From assembly GCF_000224145.3 (NCBI RefSeq), contig NC_020167.2, forward strand, positions 7,380,233-7,444,232: a stretch of 64,000 bases of DNA, read 5' to 3'. This document shows positions 1-57,000 of this stretch, piece by piece (positions within the stretch are counted from its first letter, which is position 1; each line of letters begins with the position of its first letter). A program made the translations under genes and the position numbers. The notes under the pieces are model-generated. The model was not told where the DNA came from and did not search any database. It saw only the letters and a list, made by a program, of their open reading frames with translations. The stretch is from Ciona intestinalis (lineage: Eukaryota; Chordata; Ascidiacea; Phlebobranchia; Cionidae).

Positions 1-942
1 TGCCTAAACAATAAGTTTGCATTGAATAATACAAAAAATTTCAAGTTAAAATACCGCCTTTAATACTCCATTTTGTTATTATACCTGTTCCGCATGTTGT
101 ATTTTACACCAAGCATGCGAGACGCACTTATAGCAATAACGTACAATGAGAGCAAACAGAGGAATATACTCAGAGTCATCTCAGCTGACCGCAAAGCTTC
201 TGCAACAATGCTGAGCCCAAAAGAGTTTGCAAACAAGTGACAAGTTGTGCGACTATGAGGCCTTGAGTTAATCATTTCATAATATCAATATTTAACCCTG
301 CAATCGGAGCAACGCCCTCAAAAAGAGCCTTGCAGTACGAAGGCATGTCTTAACCCGCCATCGCCCTGATAAATGGCTGAGTGGTAATATATCTCGACTT
401 GCGGTTTAAAGTATTTCGATGACTTACACCAAGGTTGGTACAAGTAGGTATTGCGGCCTCGTTAAACGTGTGATATACGCTAACAATGCTGTTTATTATC
501 TCCAACCTCTATTTACCCTGCTTCCCGTATATGCTTTCATCACAAGTGGGGGGAGATGGGACACCTTTTCATTCTATTTTCCCGTCCCATAGGGTAGTAA
601 ACAAAGGACGTTTAAAAAATCATAAAGCCGTATCCTCACAACTCCTATAGATCGTTGTTAATTGTTTAAAACACGATCAGGATATTTGGATATTATGTGC
701 CCCCCTAACCCACACTATATATGTTTAAATAATAGAATATCCATGCGTTTTCATGTGTTAGGTATTTATAGCCAGTTTCCAAAAATAGTCTATTCCTTTA
801 AGCACATAATAGGATTGGTCTACTGCTCTACTTGTTTTCCGTCAAATTGGAAAACACGCAACTGACAAGTTGTATTGTCCTTGATTTATTACGCTTGCTC
901 TGCATATTTTGTGTGACGTGCTTCCATTGAAATTTCTGCTCA
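1..942. other. 5' flank, no gene seen
   Basis: I see no supported exon here. Short open frames on both strands lack splice context, family motifs or an ATG. The only recognisable item is a worn MITE copy at about 545-719. Confidence 0.6.
545..719. mobile_element. MITE family A, degraded copy
   Basis: It keeps the family core: a GGGGGAGATGGGACACC-like left end, the internal block with GTAGTAAACAAA and the AAACACGATCAGGATATTTGG block. The right terminal repeat has decayed to a run of C and a CACTATATA end. Compare the intact copies at 29,722-29,921 and 50,200-50,396. Confidence 0.75.
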
Positions 943-1775
943 TTGTTTTTCTTTAAAAAACGTAGTTTGGGATTTTTTGTTTTCTTCATTCGCTACTCTT
1001 ATACTTTCTTGTTATTGTTTGTTATATCGGCTTGTAAATTCTGTGGGCATTCTGTTTACGAAGAAGATCAGCACAACAGTATATATCAGCAAACTTTTGT
1101 GAATCTTTACGAAGAAATGGGTAAAAGGTGTAAAATCGAGGGCGATTGGGGAAGAATTGTTTACAATAAGAACCCTAGATTGAACTTTGAGAATGCAAGT
1201 CGTAGCTGCGAAGGGAATTCTTCTACCTTGGCACTGTTAAATGATAAGGAGATATTAAAGCAGGTTATCGACGGTTTACCAGCATCCGGTGATGCTTGCT
1301 GGGCTCGTAAATACTGGGTGGGTGCACGCCGCCCCCCCGGCAGCAGAAATATCGAACGATTGGATAGTACCCCATTTAACTACAGCGCTGATGGTAGAGG
1401 TAACTGTGTTCTGTTAAACGAAGGTGTTTGGTGGAAGGTTGTTTCGTGTGATAATCGCAGGCCCTATATTTAAGTACAACAAAATCGCAGTTGCAGACAT
1501 CATCGTTTAACGTAGCGACTATTGTTGGACTAGGTTCTACCTTGGTGGTTCTTATTGTCGCCGTTATGTGTTTGGTATACAAATACAAACAAAAGCGTGA
1601 TGCAGTGCCTACAGTGAGGAGAAACAAAGACGGTAATCGCTTTGTTGACAATGTGCAAGTCCCTAAAGTTTGCAATAAAGCTCCGCAGCAGCACCAAGCG
1701 GACTGTACAGTCCACTTATGTCAATCTGGCAGTGATTTAGTTGATTTTGTTGAATATTTTATATTTAAACGTTAA
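943..1775 (+). CDS. C-type lectin-like single-pass membrane protein, frame interrupted
   Basis: Two consecutive open frames look like one protein. Frame 1 (943-1473) has a hydrophobic segment near its start that resembles a signal peptide. It then carries C-type lectin-like hallmarks: a Cys after a Leu/Asn-rich helix region, LALLNDKEI, YWVGARR, GNCVLLNEGVWWKVVSC and a final RPYI, where the family usually has a Cys next. A TAA stop follows at 1471-1473. Frame 3 is open across the stop and from about 1473 encodes a Ser/Thr/Gln stalk, a clear transmembrane helix (VATIVGLGSTLVVLIVAV and onward), a basic stop-transfer YKYKQKR and a short cytoplasmic tail ending at 1775. A one-base indel joins lectin fold, stalk and membrane anchor. 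No ATG precedes the signal-like stretch in frame, so a 5' exon may be missing. It could be a pseudogene, a null allele or a base-call error. The ligand is unknown. Confidence 0.6.
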
Positions 1776-1838
1776 GTTTTGTTTTCGTCTTTTTTGACGT
1801 CGTGAATTGTGGTTATATGTTATCCAGTTTAAAGTTGA

Positions 1839-1844
1839 AATAAA
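1839..1844 (+). terminator. Poly(A) signal AATAAA for the lectin-like gene
   Basis: A canonical AATAAA lies about 65 bases after the TAA that closes the membrane-anchor frame, a normal distance for a short 3' UTR. It supports a real transcription unit ending here. Confidence 0.5.
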
Positions 1845-3691
1845 ATACCCTGAACCGTAAGTTTTCTGATAGATTCGCTGTCACTAAAGTTAGTTCAGAA
1901 GACCTTGGTTGTTACTAAACCTATAGTTGCCAGAATGGCACAGTTACTAAAACGGCCCTTTTCTTTTTCCATAAAAGCAAATAACTCCGACGCTCGATGC
2001 TCCACCACTGCGGACATGTGTGTCTTTGGAAAATGCACTTAAAAGTAACTAGTGCGACCTAATTGGTCACTATAATAGCGTGCAAGATTTGAGGAAAGAA
2101 ACGAGATGAAACATATTTAATAAAAATATACACCTAATTTTTTAGCCTTTAAGATTAAGGTCACCAGCAAATTTCACGTCACAATAAGCCATTTTAATTG
2201 GTAAACATTATACCATTATTAGATTTGCAACGTCATGGCGGATATATATGATCAAAGGTTTTGAGAGGTTTGAAAATATCTCGATTTCGGTGCAATACAT
2301 GAATTGTTTGCTTTAACCTAATGCTTTAGCGTTCAAGGTAAAGAGCTTTCTTACTGTGTGTTTCAATTTAATGGCGCGCTTTCCGTTTATTTGCCCAATT
2401 AAACAAACAACAATGACGTAATCCTATTTTCCAAAAAGCGGCCTCATCGGTTTTATTAACATACTTTACAAATTCATATTTCTTTACTTTTTTGTTCCGA
2501 AAAGGTGGGTACAATACATCGTTAATTTATTTCATATTTTCTGTGTTAAAATCTATTTATTTCAAGTTGTATTTAAACTGTGTCTCCTCGCGCTTCTGGC
2601 GTTACATGACGTCATTGTTTGCTTGATTGGACACGTTTTCGTTTTATCGATTGCTGTGTCTGCCAAATGTTTGCTATATTTGAATTAATGTAAGTGTTAG
2701 TCTATCTACGGTCGATGTAGCACTGAATATGCTCAATACGCGTGGTAGATTAAATTTTTGGGTTTAATCTGGTTCAGATTCAGGTCAAACATTCGAAATC
2801 TGCTTATACGATTTCTATCTGCTAGGTGGAGCAACAGTATTTTTAGAAAAAAGCGGAGAACGCGTAATTTGGTATGTTATTGTTTTTATAATAAAAACTT
2901 TATTATATAAACATTTTTAACAGAAATAAGTGCAGATAAATATCTCTGGAGCTACTTTATTCGTAATTGTGTATTATTTCAAACCTATTTCTATAATAAC
3001 AGTATGCATGTAGTTTTGCTTTGGTGGAATATTTGATAACGTTAACAACGAAGAAACCCGCCGTTTTGTTTGTATTTACGATGTATTGAATATTTTGGAA
3101 TCTTTGGTGTATATAGTAGTGTCAGCATATAGCTGTTTATAAAAGTGTGTGACTGGTATTGGTGTAAGCTATGACGGTGAAAAGTATCAACGATTTTTAT
3201 GGATTGTTTTTTGGAAGAAACTGGAATAGTGGGATTTTGAAAGTCATAAAAATAAATGTAGTGTATTTAATTTACTGCACTGCTTTGTCCCGTAATGTCT
3301 ACTTTCAATAGGCAATAATCTTGTTAAAATTAATTGTTCATTACTTCATTTAGGAGTGCAAAAAATTGGGTGCAACAGCCACGCTTTTAATTGACACTCT
3401 TTTCCACACTTTTCATCCATAGCATGTTAAGCATGTTAAGAAACCGTTGTTTTGCTGTTAATTTCCTTCTATTCGTTCTTTCCCTTCTGTAAATAACATG
3501 ATCTTTGCTATAGTATTCGAAGAAATAAATATACATTATATCACATGTGACGCAAATGATTCCTATTTCTAGCATGTATTATCGGGATTAGTAGCCTATG
3601 TTGAATGTTAATGAAATTTGAAATCAATGCTGATTTTTAAGTGAATTGTACAGACCAGCCCAAGAACCAAGAAACAAAGAGAGTTTTTAAA
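1845..3691. other. Intergenic region and presumed upstream region of the Scribble gene
   Basis: No coding exon is seen. The stretch is AT-rich with several TGACGT half-sites. A possible splice acceptor (GTACAG) ends at 3652, 39 bases before the Scribble ATG, so the 5' UTR may be joined from an upstream exon or a spliced leader. No TATA box could be assigned with confidence. Confidence 0.4.
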
Positions 3692-47418
<43,727 letters not shown>

Positions 47419-47760
47419 TGCCGTTTCTTCTTGTGCCACTTTTCCACTGCCGCCAGATGGCGATAGAGCACCAAAGTCGGAGCTTCACTGATTCATATAA
47501 CCGTTTAATTTTAACCGTCAACAAACAAGCTTACTAGGTGCCGACATTTTAGTCGCTCAAACTACTTCACTTTTAACCTTTTTACCAGCGACTTTTGGTA
47601 ATTCCCCAGTACCGATACAGCCACTCAAAAATGGGCACGTATTGTAGCAAATAGTTTCATTGCTTTAAGGCCATCTTAAACAAGGGTCCACTATTCCACA
47701 GCTATAATTCAAGTTTTACTGCTCAGCTAGACCTCGCCAAACGGGCTTCTATCTTCTTTA
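47419..47760 (+). other. Scribble 3' UTR region
   Basis: Sequence after the TAG at 47,416-47,418 has no further coding sign on the + strand. I found no AATAAA on this strand within several hundred bases, so the real 3' end is not fixed. It may use a variant signal and overlap the convergent gene. Confidence 0.4.
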
Positions 47761-47762
47761 TT
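47757..47762 (-). terminator. Poly(A) signal for the - strand secreted gene
   Basis: TTTATT on the + strand is AATAAA on the - strand, about 95 bases past the proposed stop at 47,855-47,857. The spacing supports the last exon of the reconstructed gene. Confidence 0.5.
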
Positions 47763-47854
47763 TGTTTTTTACCGTCTCAAACGTGTCGCGCGGTTGAGAC
47801 TTTTTAATCCCAAGCCAATTCAATTAGTCTTGATGGCGTCACTATATGACGTCA

Positions 47855-48081
47855 TCAAATGTTGTCACTTTTGCGATACCGCTTAGTTACTTTGTTTATC
47901 CGATCATGGTACCGCGTGTAATTACGTAGCCGTATATAACGCTTTAGTTTCCGTTTTTTTCCGCTGTTTTCGGTCATCTCGATTCGCGTTTTCCGCATAA
48001 TAACTTTTTCTAACCTTTCCTCGGACCTTGCTTTTGTGGTTGGACGAGTAATTTTGCCCAACTTTCGGCGCTCCAATGGTG
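47855..48081 (-). CDS. Tentative terminal exon, Lys/Arg-rich tail
   Basis: It opens after ACAGTCAG in the required phase and stays open for 75 codons to a TGA at 47,857-47,855. About a third of the residues are Lys or Arg. A poly(A) signal follows about 95 bases later. The same stretch lies in the presumed 3' UTR zone of Scribble on the other strand. Confidence 0.4.
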
Positions 48082-51000
48082 CTGACTGTTTGTCAAATGT
48101 ATTTTTCTAAAAATTCTAATTCGTTGTTTTACCCAACTAACGATGATAATGGATATGTATATTGGGGCGTAATTACAACCTCTAATAGCGAATACTTGTG
48201 TCTTCTGGTGTGTTTTATGCAGCGCTAGTTCTTTGTGAATTTCCCTCATATTATAGATATAGTAGGGTGGGGGGACAGCTTTTAATTATATTTTCTCGTC
48301 TCATTTGGTAGTAAACAAACAACATTCATAGAATTACAAAATCGTCTTCCATGGCCCGTTATTAAAACACGATCAGGATATTTGTATGTTATGTGCTAAA
48401 GGTGTGTCGTCTCCCCCCATCCTACTATACATAGTAGTAAGCCATGATTCTCTTCAGGAAAATACAATGAGAAAATGATTATTTTATATAGCGGACATTG
48501 AAAAATACGGTCCGCATATTTGTTTATTATGTGTAAAGGTGTCCCGTCTTTCCCCACAGTATGTCTGTAAGTTGGTATAAAGTTACTGACAATACCTGTT
48601 GCGTTCTTTTTGTTTGCGAAGAATCCAGGTATATGAGCGCCTGGTCCTTTTAATGCGACAATACTGAAACAATTCATAAACAAAGCTGGAAAATGCAACA
48701 AAAAACGCGAGTGCGCACGATTTTAGTTCGTATCGCAAAGCAGCAACTGCTCGAAGCGAAAATATTTTTTTGCGGGATCTCAGATCCTTTGTCGCCGCAT
48801 GCTTCGTCCCTTATTCCGATGTGCGCGCATTCTCTGTTTGACGTTCTTAATACAGCATCGCTTGTATCCCTTGCGGCAAGACTTTAGTGCATGTGGTAGT
48901 CTGCAAATATGATATATATTACTGGACTTGAATATGCACCAATTCAACCAAGAAGCATTGGACACACCGTTGCTCATTAGTCGCCTATTCTATTCAAGTA
49001 TAGTCTGACCGGCAAAATCCTAATACTTTGAATGGGCAAAATGCATTTTGCAAATGAACAAGCGAAATGATTTTTTGAACGGGCGAAATCTGACCTATAA
49101 AAATTATCGCCGAAGACCTCATCCACATAAAATAGAAGCTAAGCTATAACATATAAAACCTCTAACATTTCAATCATACCTTCAGTTACGTCACTCACTT
49201 GTAATATTTCTTGAGCGAATAAACCTTTCCTCTCATCTCGCATTCATCGTTAATTGATCCTTGCCTGCGGTGGGTTGGTGGGGCGTTTGCTGCTCGACAG
49301 CAATCCACGTCAACCCAAGCCTTCTTTCTTTTCGACTTTTCTGAACAGAAAGTAACATGAGTAATATACTACTGGGGGTGAGGTTGATGCACAAAATATC
49401 CTAATTGTATTTTATACAAATAACAACGTTTTTTCAGAGTGGTGCGGATATGGTTATATAATTTCGTAAATATTTACTGTTTTCTACCCAATGGAACGAT
49501 AATACATAACAAAGCATGGGCCATCTTACCCCAACCTACTATATATGGGTCTACCAGTACGATAACGAAGAACATATATTTAAAATGGTGGATAACGATA
49601 TGGGTAAAGAGATATTAATAAATGATTCAAACTGCAAATATGGCTGGTATACTACAGCACATAACTTACTTCTTTTCTTGTTTTTCCCAACGCTGGAGCT
49701 GAAAAAAAAGAAAACGTTTTATTTCTGAAACACTTTGAGCCGTTCTTCCAGTCGTTATAGTATCGTGACCGAAGAGACGAAATAAATTTCATTTATTCAT
49801 AAGATATACATATACCTGCGCCTTTCTTTCGCACACACCGTTCTCATTAATGGGAGTTTTCCTCCTGCAACCCCACTTGACCTTTCACCTTCTACGTCAC
49901 GATAACCGACGTTGTTAAAGTCAACAACAATAGCTCTGCGGAATATAACGAGTAAAACAAACTGTGTGATTTTAATACCGGAGAACTTAAAAGGATTTTA
50001 CCTGATTTCGATACAGCCGCATGATGGCGCTGTCCACTTCAAGGACACTGAGGTTTTATTTGTGTCGCTGATCTCTGACGCTACTAGCGGACAATCAGCA
50101 TTGACAGGAGCAGTTGCGTTGAAGGGAAAATGTCCGCCGCCGCACGATGTCGCTGCTTAAAAAACATTCAAATGACTCTTGTGTTTTAGTTATATTATGC
50201 TGTAAGATGGGGGAAGATGGGACACTTTTTAACTCAATTTTCTCGTCCTATTTAGCAGTAAGCAAAGAACATTCAAAGAAATATAAAACTATGTCCTCAT
50301 GACTTTCATAGACCGTTGTTGATTGTTTAAAACACGATCAGGATATCTGGATATTATCTGCTAGAAGGTGTCCCATCTAACCCCCACCCTAATATACTGT
50401 TTTCCTTAAACTATGATTTCCTCAAAAGGTCTTAACTTTCGACACCTTTTTTTATTATTCGGGATTGAAAATGGATTGGCCAATAAAGACTACAATACCT
50501 GCTACTCCGTTCCGTGCTGTTGGACGCTTTCTTATCTCAACCATAAATCTCTTAAATGGAGGCGCTCGGGATTTTGCTTTTATCTGAACTGAAAACGAAA
50601 TTTCAATTTTATTCGTCTGCTGGGCGTAAAGTTAAAATTTGTATTTTATCAGGTTAAGTATCAGGCAACCCGTAAGGTGTGGCATTTCATGACCTTATCT
50701 TATGTGTATTTAATGCACATTACGACGGCGTTGGTGCAATCCACATTTCAAATGATCATGATTCGCCTTCTAATGTCGTTAAGATTAAAAGTTAATGAGC
50801 CGGAAAATTTTCCATTTGCTTCGGAAATTTAGTTGCGTTATCAGCTGATTTGCGGCGCCCACGTGCGGACATAACAGTGCGGAACGGCGGATTGAGTTTT
50901 TAAAGTATGTTCTTTCTGGATATCGTGGGTGTGTGAATGTTTTTTACCAAGACGTGAAAGACAAAGAATAAACCGAACCGTGGATGCTTACGGTTGATTT

Positions 51001-54000
51001 GCTTGCGTTATCGGGTCATGCCTGTCTCCGGTGATAAGAAGAAACGGTTTGTAGGAAAATCTCATAAGATATGACAACATTCTCAAGAGGCCGCCCACGC
51101 GTTTACCATCTGTCTGCGTCCTTGTTCTGTTGTTTTACTTTTGAAAGATCACACGCGACATTTTCTCAGCAAATATATTTCCGTTTCCGTGTGACGTATT
51201 TAGTGGTGTGAAAACCCCCGCCTCCTCCGGTGGTGGAGTCTGTGACGTCACAATACATGACACCTTGACTTGTTTGTCATGAGTCAACGTTTGAACGCTT
51301 GATGTTTCACCCATTGGTCGATAGAATAAACAAATAGAAATTGGATTCCTTCAAGGCTGTATAGCAGTGTAGGTCACGTTGAACAAACTTCTTTGTCGCC
51401 AAAAAAACAACCCAGAAAGCGCCATGTTCGTCGCCATACAAGTCCACCGCAGAATGTTAGAAATTCGCAGCGTTTACTTAGATTTTGAGAAACAGCAGTA
51501 ACGTACGACAATGCGACTGCGCAGACAGCAGCAAAAGTGCAAAGGCGACAATTTGAGATTAATACTCTCTCAGCGTCTCCTCGCCCCGGCACTGGTGGCT
51601 CAGATTCCCGCGATAACAAAAGCGTTTCCAGAGCAAAAAAAACTTCTTTTAAGTAGCGTTTTTCCCAAGACGTTTATCGGTTCTTTAGCGTTCTTTTTAA
51701 ATTGACTTTGTGTGTTTTCGTAGAGCAGTAAACAAGCAACGTTCTTTGAAACGACCGAGATCAAGAATTATATCGCGACGGAAAGCTTCGTATCCGGGCT
51801 TCCAGGAAAAAGTTACCGAAAAAACCGCCGCAAAACCTCAGATACGGAGAGACTTTGGTGGAAAGCGTTACCCTGATAACCGGGCGCCGGGATTTTTTTG
51901 TTTAGTGGCCCGTGACTGTGAACGCGCGGGGTCGCGACTGTTACATTCTTCGCATTAGAGTCCGGCGCTGTAAAGACCTTCGAATGCTATTTTCAAAACG
52001 GGGTCGAAAATCATAACCAAGTATATGTCTCTGCGACGCCGACCCCCTTTGAAAGCTCATACCCCGTGGTTAAGAGGCGGCTCCAGTTATAACAATTTAC
52101 TTTCTTCGTTCGTAGATTTTAAACAGTCGATGCGGAGAGCTGCAAAGTGGTTGCTCAGCGGCGCCGAGTTAGATGGGCCGTAACGCGGAAGGCGCCCCAC
52201 CATTCTGGCGATCCAACGATTAGAAAAGCTGACAAACAATCTTAACGCATGTGACATCACTAAACAGTAACAGCCGTGGGACTTCCCGTTACTGTCGTGC
52301 CGCAACTAACGTCGCCCCTGTTAATGTATAGTAAGGTGGGGGAAGATGGGTCACCTTATCATTCTATTTTCACGCCCAATTTGGTAGCAAACAAAGAACA
52401 TTTAAATAATTATAAAACCGTATCCTCACAACTACCATTGAACGTTGTTAATTTTTTAAAACAAGATCAGGATATTTGGATATTATGTGCTAAAGCCGCC
52501 CGCCTTACCCCACCCATACTATAACTTTTGGCGGTTTGAAGCAGTACGTTCAGATGGGACCAGAAAATAGAATGAAAAAGTCTTCCATCTTGCCCTACTA
52601 TATAACACATTACGTACAGAACCTCATAACAGCACTACCATAGCTCCTACAATGCATAAACACTGCGAATCAACAAGAATGACGTAAACGTTAACGATCC
52701 AAATGATTTTAGAACCCCAGACTTTTACCATAAGTCAGGATATCAGCATTTATCATCGTTACGTCATCTTTATATCTCCTTTATAAACAAACACGATTAA
52801 AAACCTTGGAGGGCGTCCAGCTAACTGTCATATTGGGTACAGGCAGGTGTTTGAAACCCAGTAAATCTGATTCGGCGTTAAAGTTTTATCGGCGCGAATC
52901 TCGAACAATACGCGGCAAGTGTTTATCACTTGTGGTGTCTTCGGTAATCGGATTTTAAGCGGCGTGAAAACCACAAATTCAATTATACAAATTTCGTAAC
53001 GAAGATTACTTAACCCAGTAAAAGTAACACCAGTCGCGCGAAATTTGCCGTGCCCTAATTTTGGCCAAAGATGCATTGCGCATAATTTTGTCCATGTTTA
53101 TACATTCTACGCGACAGAGTCTATAGTTTATGACAGTTTGTTGACATGTAAGCAATAAGCGCAACCAAAGTTGTTGCCGATGCCAAAACTTTTACCCTTT
53201 GCTCGTTTCTCTGTGCCCTGTGTTTGTTTGCGGTTACGGGTTTCGAAAAAGTGCAATCGCTAATCTTTGCAAATACTGCTGCAGCCATCCTCGACCCAAA
53301 AACGGACACAGAGCAACAAAAATATCTTGCATAAGTAAAAGTCCCCCTAATGCTTAACCTTATTGGCGACAAGAGCTAGCACTTGTCTGGCTAAAAATAC
53401 CATTTAGCCGAGCATTTTAAACACTATACGATAATTTCTTTCTCAATAGTGCGAAAACTAGGGCAAAGCAAAATGGCGGCCCTGCTATTGCGATTTACGC
53501 TTGGGATTGGTTTGTTAAAAACTTAACGGGAATTTAAATTGGATCGAAACATAAATCTCAAGTTACTTTAAATCCCATAAGACATCGGTCTGAAGGATTC
53601 GTTTCACACCCAGTGTTATACGTGTCTGACCACGTTCTAAAGAACTCCCTGAGAAAATACACTAAACGTCGATCTTAATTCTTAAGGTTTTCACGTATTT
53701 ATCCGATTTTTCAAATATCTTCAAAAATCTGAAGCGTTCGCCTAATTCTGTACACCAAATTTCATGGCTGTATATTTGTTTAAAATTTGGTGAACCATAC
53801 ACCGATTTGTTACTGCCGTATTGTACAACCTACCCTTATACGATTTCCCCGGCTGAAATCCCTTTTTTAACTTTCTAATGACAAGTCTATACTTCGCTAC
53901 ATTAGATCCTCGGGATATAATGTTTCTTCCAATACTTGCTATGCCAAGATCCGGGGTATTACACTGGCCATCTGTAATGCAAAGCAAAGGTATTAGTATT

Positions 54001-57000
54001 ACAGTACTTGAGCAATACGCACTAAACTTATACATGATGTGTGTTTAAGAAGGAGATAAGCATATAGTAGGGTGGGGGAGTTGGGACACCTTTAGTACAT
54101 AATATTCAAATATCCTGATTGTGTTTTAAACAATTAACAACGCTCTATGAAAGTCGTGAAGATACGGTTTTACAATCCTTTGAATGTTCTTTGTTTACTA
54201 CCAAATGGGACAAGAAAACAGATTTAAAAGGTGTCCCAACTTTCCCCACCTTACTTTATATGTACAGCTGTATATGCCAAACAATGACAAAATAACTATT
54301 CCTAATTTAGTTTTTCTTAATAATGCAAGTCGGTTTTCGTTCAGGAAAATTCACAAATCGAAATAGATTTACCAGAATTCGGGTCTATGTCAATTCTCTC
54401 GTCTGCGTTCCCTCTCCTGGGACTTCCCCTGCATGAGCAGATCCGACATCTCGTAGTTTGATTGACAGCCAACCGATTGCACCCCAATTGCTGTGCTGTA
54501 CAGGTTAATTGGGGACAAACCTGGCTGTCAGAGCTCGCCTGGTCGAACATTGGTGCAACTGTCGGATTGAGTTCGGATTTTTCGGCGGACGTCGCATTTT
54601 CTTAAACGTAAGTAGTATTTATAGATGATTGTGTTACTAAAATTATGTTTTTTTACTTTTTTACTTAAATCTTTTACTAAAGTTTTTTTTACTTCTTACT
54701 ATTTTTTTTACTTTGCACCGCTTTTTACCCTTGTTCCTCCCTATGTATAAAAATTACAAAACGTTTTCTATTCTTACCTGGTTCGCATTCACAAAGTGTA
54801 CAACCGTTACTTTTCCTTAGAGACCGACCAGGACATCCGAGTAGCTCAACGGTACATCCATGTAATGGGCATGGACGGTTATGCACTACACTATCTGTAA
54901 TTAAAACATGCAACGTCACTATACCAAGTGTACACAGTAATAGGTGAACGTATATATATTTATATATATATATATATAGTAGGGTGGGGAAGGTGGGACA
55001 CCTTTAGCACATAATAGCCAAATATTTGGATTGTGTTTTAATCAGGTAACAACGGTCCTTGAAAGTCGTCGGCATATAGTTTTATAATTCTTTAAATGTT
55101 CTTTGTTAACTACTAAATGGGACGGTAAAATAGAGTTAAAATGTGTCCCATCTTCCCTCCACCCTATACTGTATATATATTAAATAAATATATTAAACTA
55201 TACACAAAGGTGTAAAAAACTGACTGTTGCACCGTTTGATAAAGGTGTTTAGAAACAAAATAAGTAGAATCCTTTAATAATGCTAATGGGGGGCACTTTC
55301 ATTCGAACAATAAATGAATAAATGCAGCTTGCCTTATCCTCGGTGGCGGAACAACGACAATCGTTATAACAGGGGGTTCTGTGTCATACATCTCATGCCT
55401 TCTTAAGAGTTACCACGTAATATAACTTTGTTCATGATTTTTATGCATGTCTGACAATTTAGACCACTCATCATTAGTGCCCCACTGGGTTGGAGCAAAT
55501 CCTATTAAACGTCCATACAAAGCAATGATTTATGTTTACTTTTACTATATATACTCACATTGGCACTTGCATAAGAGACATCCTCTTTCGTCTCGTCTTA
55601 GACCTCCCTCGGAGCAACCAAGGCGCTCAGCTGTACAAAGATGATAAGGACACGACGTCGTATCTGGTGAGTCATGATTATATAGATCATAAACGCTTTA
55701 TTACACATAGTATACTGTATTGTCATATTATACAATGCTATATAGTAAAGTGGGGCAAGATGGGATACCTTAACTCAAAATGTATCATATTTGCCAGTCG
55801 TGTTTTTAACGGTTAACCACGCTCTTTAGAGGCGTGAGTCTACGCTGTATGCCCATTTAAACATTCTTTGTTTACTACCAAATGGAATGAGAAACGAAAA
55901 TGAAACATGTACCATTTTACCCCAGCTTATATATTCATAATAAGTTTAAATTCTCTTCATTTTTGGTACGTTTTAAATATACGTAAAAGTAAACTGTGTA
56001 TGCAGCACTATATGTTTTGAAACCACCCGGTCTTTTTACACAATTTAATTCCTGTCACTCAGCCAGTGAATTACAGACAGAGGAATTTTTCTCTAGATAT
56101 AAAAATATTGTGTGTGTGGCCTTGAATCTTGTGGTTTGGCTAGTCACGTACATGCGCTTCGTCTGTCTGACAGGGTAGCATGTGTTTCGTCATAATTTTC
56201 GTTGTTTGGAGTTAAGTTACATATATACGTGTTGCGGGATGCAGAAGGCGGGTAAACTGTGGGCTCTGAGCTAATAGCAAATATACAGTGTTAGCTTTGA
56301 TGTGGATTGTTTAAACTGATCGTATGTAAACTTAAGCGGCGGGTAGACTTGAGTCAGATCCTCGGCGACGCTGTCTTGCCCTTGGTCTTAATTAAACTGT
56401 CGATCCAAGGCCAAAAGAAGAAGACAGTCTTTTTAAAACATGCCTAATCCAATTTGCAAAACATTTACGTCGTCATGCGGACTGGACTAGAGTTTCAATA
56501 TATATAATACCGCTTGGAGAAAAGACGAAACATGAATCAATGAAACTTATTTCGTCTCTTCGGTCACGAACTATATAGCATTATTCAAGGCATTCGTAAT
56601 CTTTGTTCCACGCGGTATAAGGTATGTCTGGAGAGACTATACCACGGCAGACGTTTGTATATAGTTGGTTCACGAAACTGTTATTTGACTTCAAGAGACC
56701 TTATTATCGACTTATAAAATGTGATTTTCTCTTGAACTACAAACGCTCCTATTTTGTACTTTAAATCGGTTTTGATGTCTTTGTACATATAGGTTATTGA
56801 CATATACCAAAGCAGGTTGCCGGTGATATTTACATATGCTATCTTTAACTTAAGAAAAGGCGGGGTTTTATTCGGTATATTGCGATCTGAATAGGCAGGT
56901 AGAGTTACATACCATCGACGTAAAGGTTATGAAAGATTAATAGGGATATTTTGGACGATAAACGTATGCCGTCACTACGACAAGACATACACATACAACA

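Larger units (their letters stand above)
48664..53014. other. 4.4 kb presumed intron of the - strand gene
   Basis: No supported exon on either strand. It holds family A MITEs at 49,363-49,545, 50,200-50,396 and 52,326-52,523, a fragment at 52,545-52,603, and a GC-richer tract at 50.8-52.3 kb. Several short open frames there showed no recognisable domain or consistent splice pairing. Confidence 0.45.

Noticed and set aside
1474..1490. 17-base GT...AG stretch between the two lectin-gene frames as an intron
   Set aside because: It is too short to splice, and removing it leaves the TAA in place.
51374..51958. Open frames in the GC-richer tract
   Set aside because: Both strands were read; no recognisable motif, and no exon pair fits the phases of the - strand gene.
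52087..52305. - strand open frame after a CAG acceptor, considered as a further exon of the secreted gene
   Set aside because: The pairing would break the phase chain that leads to the 48.6 kb exon, and no domain match was convincing.
53121..53372. 83-codon - strand open frame with a hydrophobic end
   Set aside because: No splice sites in the phase required by neighbouring exons and no family resemblance.
54841..54900. GTAGCTCAACGG resembling a tRNA A-box
   Set aside because: No B-box (GGTTCGAAT) at proper distance and no cloverleaf; it is the antisense of an antistasin-like exon.
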